From Adhaeretor mobilis (lineage in GTDB: Bacteria; Planctomycetota; Planctomycetia; Pirellulales; Lacipirellulaceae), in NCBI RefSeq assembly GCF_007741515.1, contig NZ_CP036263.1, forward strand, positions 1,736,001-1,800,000: a stretch of 64,000 nucleotides of DNA, given 5' to 3'. The translations under genes and the position numbers were made by a program. Below are positions 63,858 to 64,000 of this stretch, piece by piece. The notes under the pieces were generated by a model. The model did not search any database. It was not told where the DNA came from and worked only from the letters and a program-made list of their open reading frames with translations. The first letter of the stretch is position 1. Every line of letters begins with the position of its first letter.

Positions 63858-64000
63858 CTAGGCGAGTTTATGCTTGTTTACGACATCATCTACCTCAGCT
63901 GAGTCCTTCACTACCTCACATAAGGCAGCTTGAAATGACATTGGACTCGGGACTTGAATTGCATTTCGACCGAATACCACCCCTCGGGCCCCTGCCTGCA
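63858..64000 (-). CDS. Class I aldolase (DhnA/DeoC-LacD type), C-terminal part, cut by the window edge
   Basis: From base 64000 leftwards the minus frame reads QAGARGVVFGRNAIQVPSP, MSFQAALCEVVKDSAEVDDV and VNKHKLA before TAG at 63858-63860. The G-A-x-G-[VL]-x-x-G-R-N-x-x-Q block is the C-terminal phosphate-binding loop of class I fructose-bisphosphate-like aldolases. It is the most upstream gene of the operon that can be seen. The rest lies outside the window. Confidence 0.7.
   Translation of the reverse strand, partial: QAGARGVVFGRNAIQVPSPMSFQAALCEVVKDSAEVDDVVNKHKLA

Noticed and set aside
1-64000. CRISPR array, rRNA genes, exosortase gene, replication origin
   Set aside because: Looked for; no regularly spaced short repeats, rRNA sequence, exosortase motifs or origin-like box clusters were seen.

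Overview
The window looks like a piece of a planctomycete chromosome, most like the Pirellulales (Lacipirellulaceae or Pirellulaceae type). The evidence is the protein mix: many secreted proteins ending in a PEP-CTERM sorting tail (V-P-E-P, hydrophobic helix, basic end), single or double dockerin-like loops of the type DFDxDDDVDGADFLxWQ, DUF1559 pseudopilin-like proteins with the FTLVELLVVIAIIG methylation motif, an ECF sigma factor with a FecR-type partner, two sulfatases, and an outer protein with an N-terminal QLEDRRMLA motif. No database search was possible; family names come from motifs read in the sequence.

Layout. 1-6744 (minus): a probable operon of ECF sigma factor, FecR-like protein, DUF1559 protein, EF-hand lipoprotein and sulfatase, then perhaps the start of another secreted protein at the left edge. 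7300-16815 (plus): three paralogous PEP-CTERM proteins, one fused to a SASA-type carbohydrate esterase, an 876-residue beta-helix/bulb-lectin protein and a second sulfatase. 16816-23243 is a worn accessory region: a decayed two-gene cassette, a DNA polymerase I fragment, an intact alkaline phosphatase, the 3' part of a tRNA-Leu gene, an antitoxin beside a broken GNAT toxin, and the tail of an IS256-type transposase.

23660-41624 (plus) is the most unusual part. A GntR/LacI-type regulator is followed by two tandem PEP-CTERM paralogues and then two copies of a five-gene block: two LamG-like PEP-CTERM proteins, an SGNH hydrolase fused to the same LamG-like domain, a DUF1559 protein and a small lipoprotein. 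An enzyme-like beta-propeller protein lies between the blocks. The regulator gene and both PEP-CTERM genes of block 2 share one promoter layout: TTGACT, 17 bp, a -10 box, 26 bp, then two TCATCGGAT-type boxes exactly 23 bp apart. Block 1 has lost this module, in one case by a visible deletion. This suggests a small autoregulated surface-protein regulon.

41800-54102 holds secreted polysaccharide-related proteins: a LamG/Ig protein, an FG-GAP/ASPIC protein, two GH29 alpha-L-fucosidases, a beta-helix protein and a CE15-like esterase. Together with the sulfatases this points to use of sulfated, fucose-containing polysaccharide. 54351-55038 contains dead IS5 and IS3 transposases. 55752-64000 holds an HpcH/HpaI aldolase (plus) and a minus-strand catabolic operon: class I aldolase (cut by the window edge), NagB-like isomerase/deaminase, amidohydrolase, FGGY kinase, second amidohydrolase and a triple-domain SGNH/alpha-beta/SGNH esterase. 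The sugar that this operon handles cannot be named from sequence alone.
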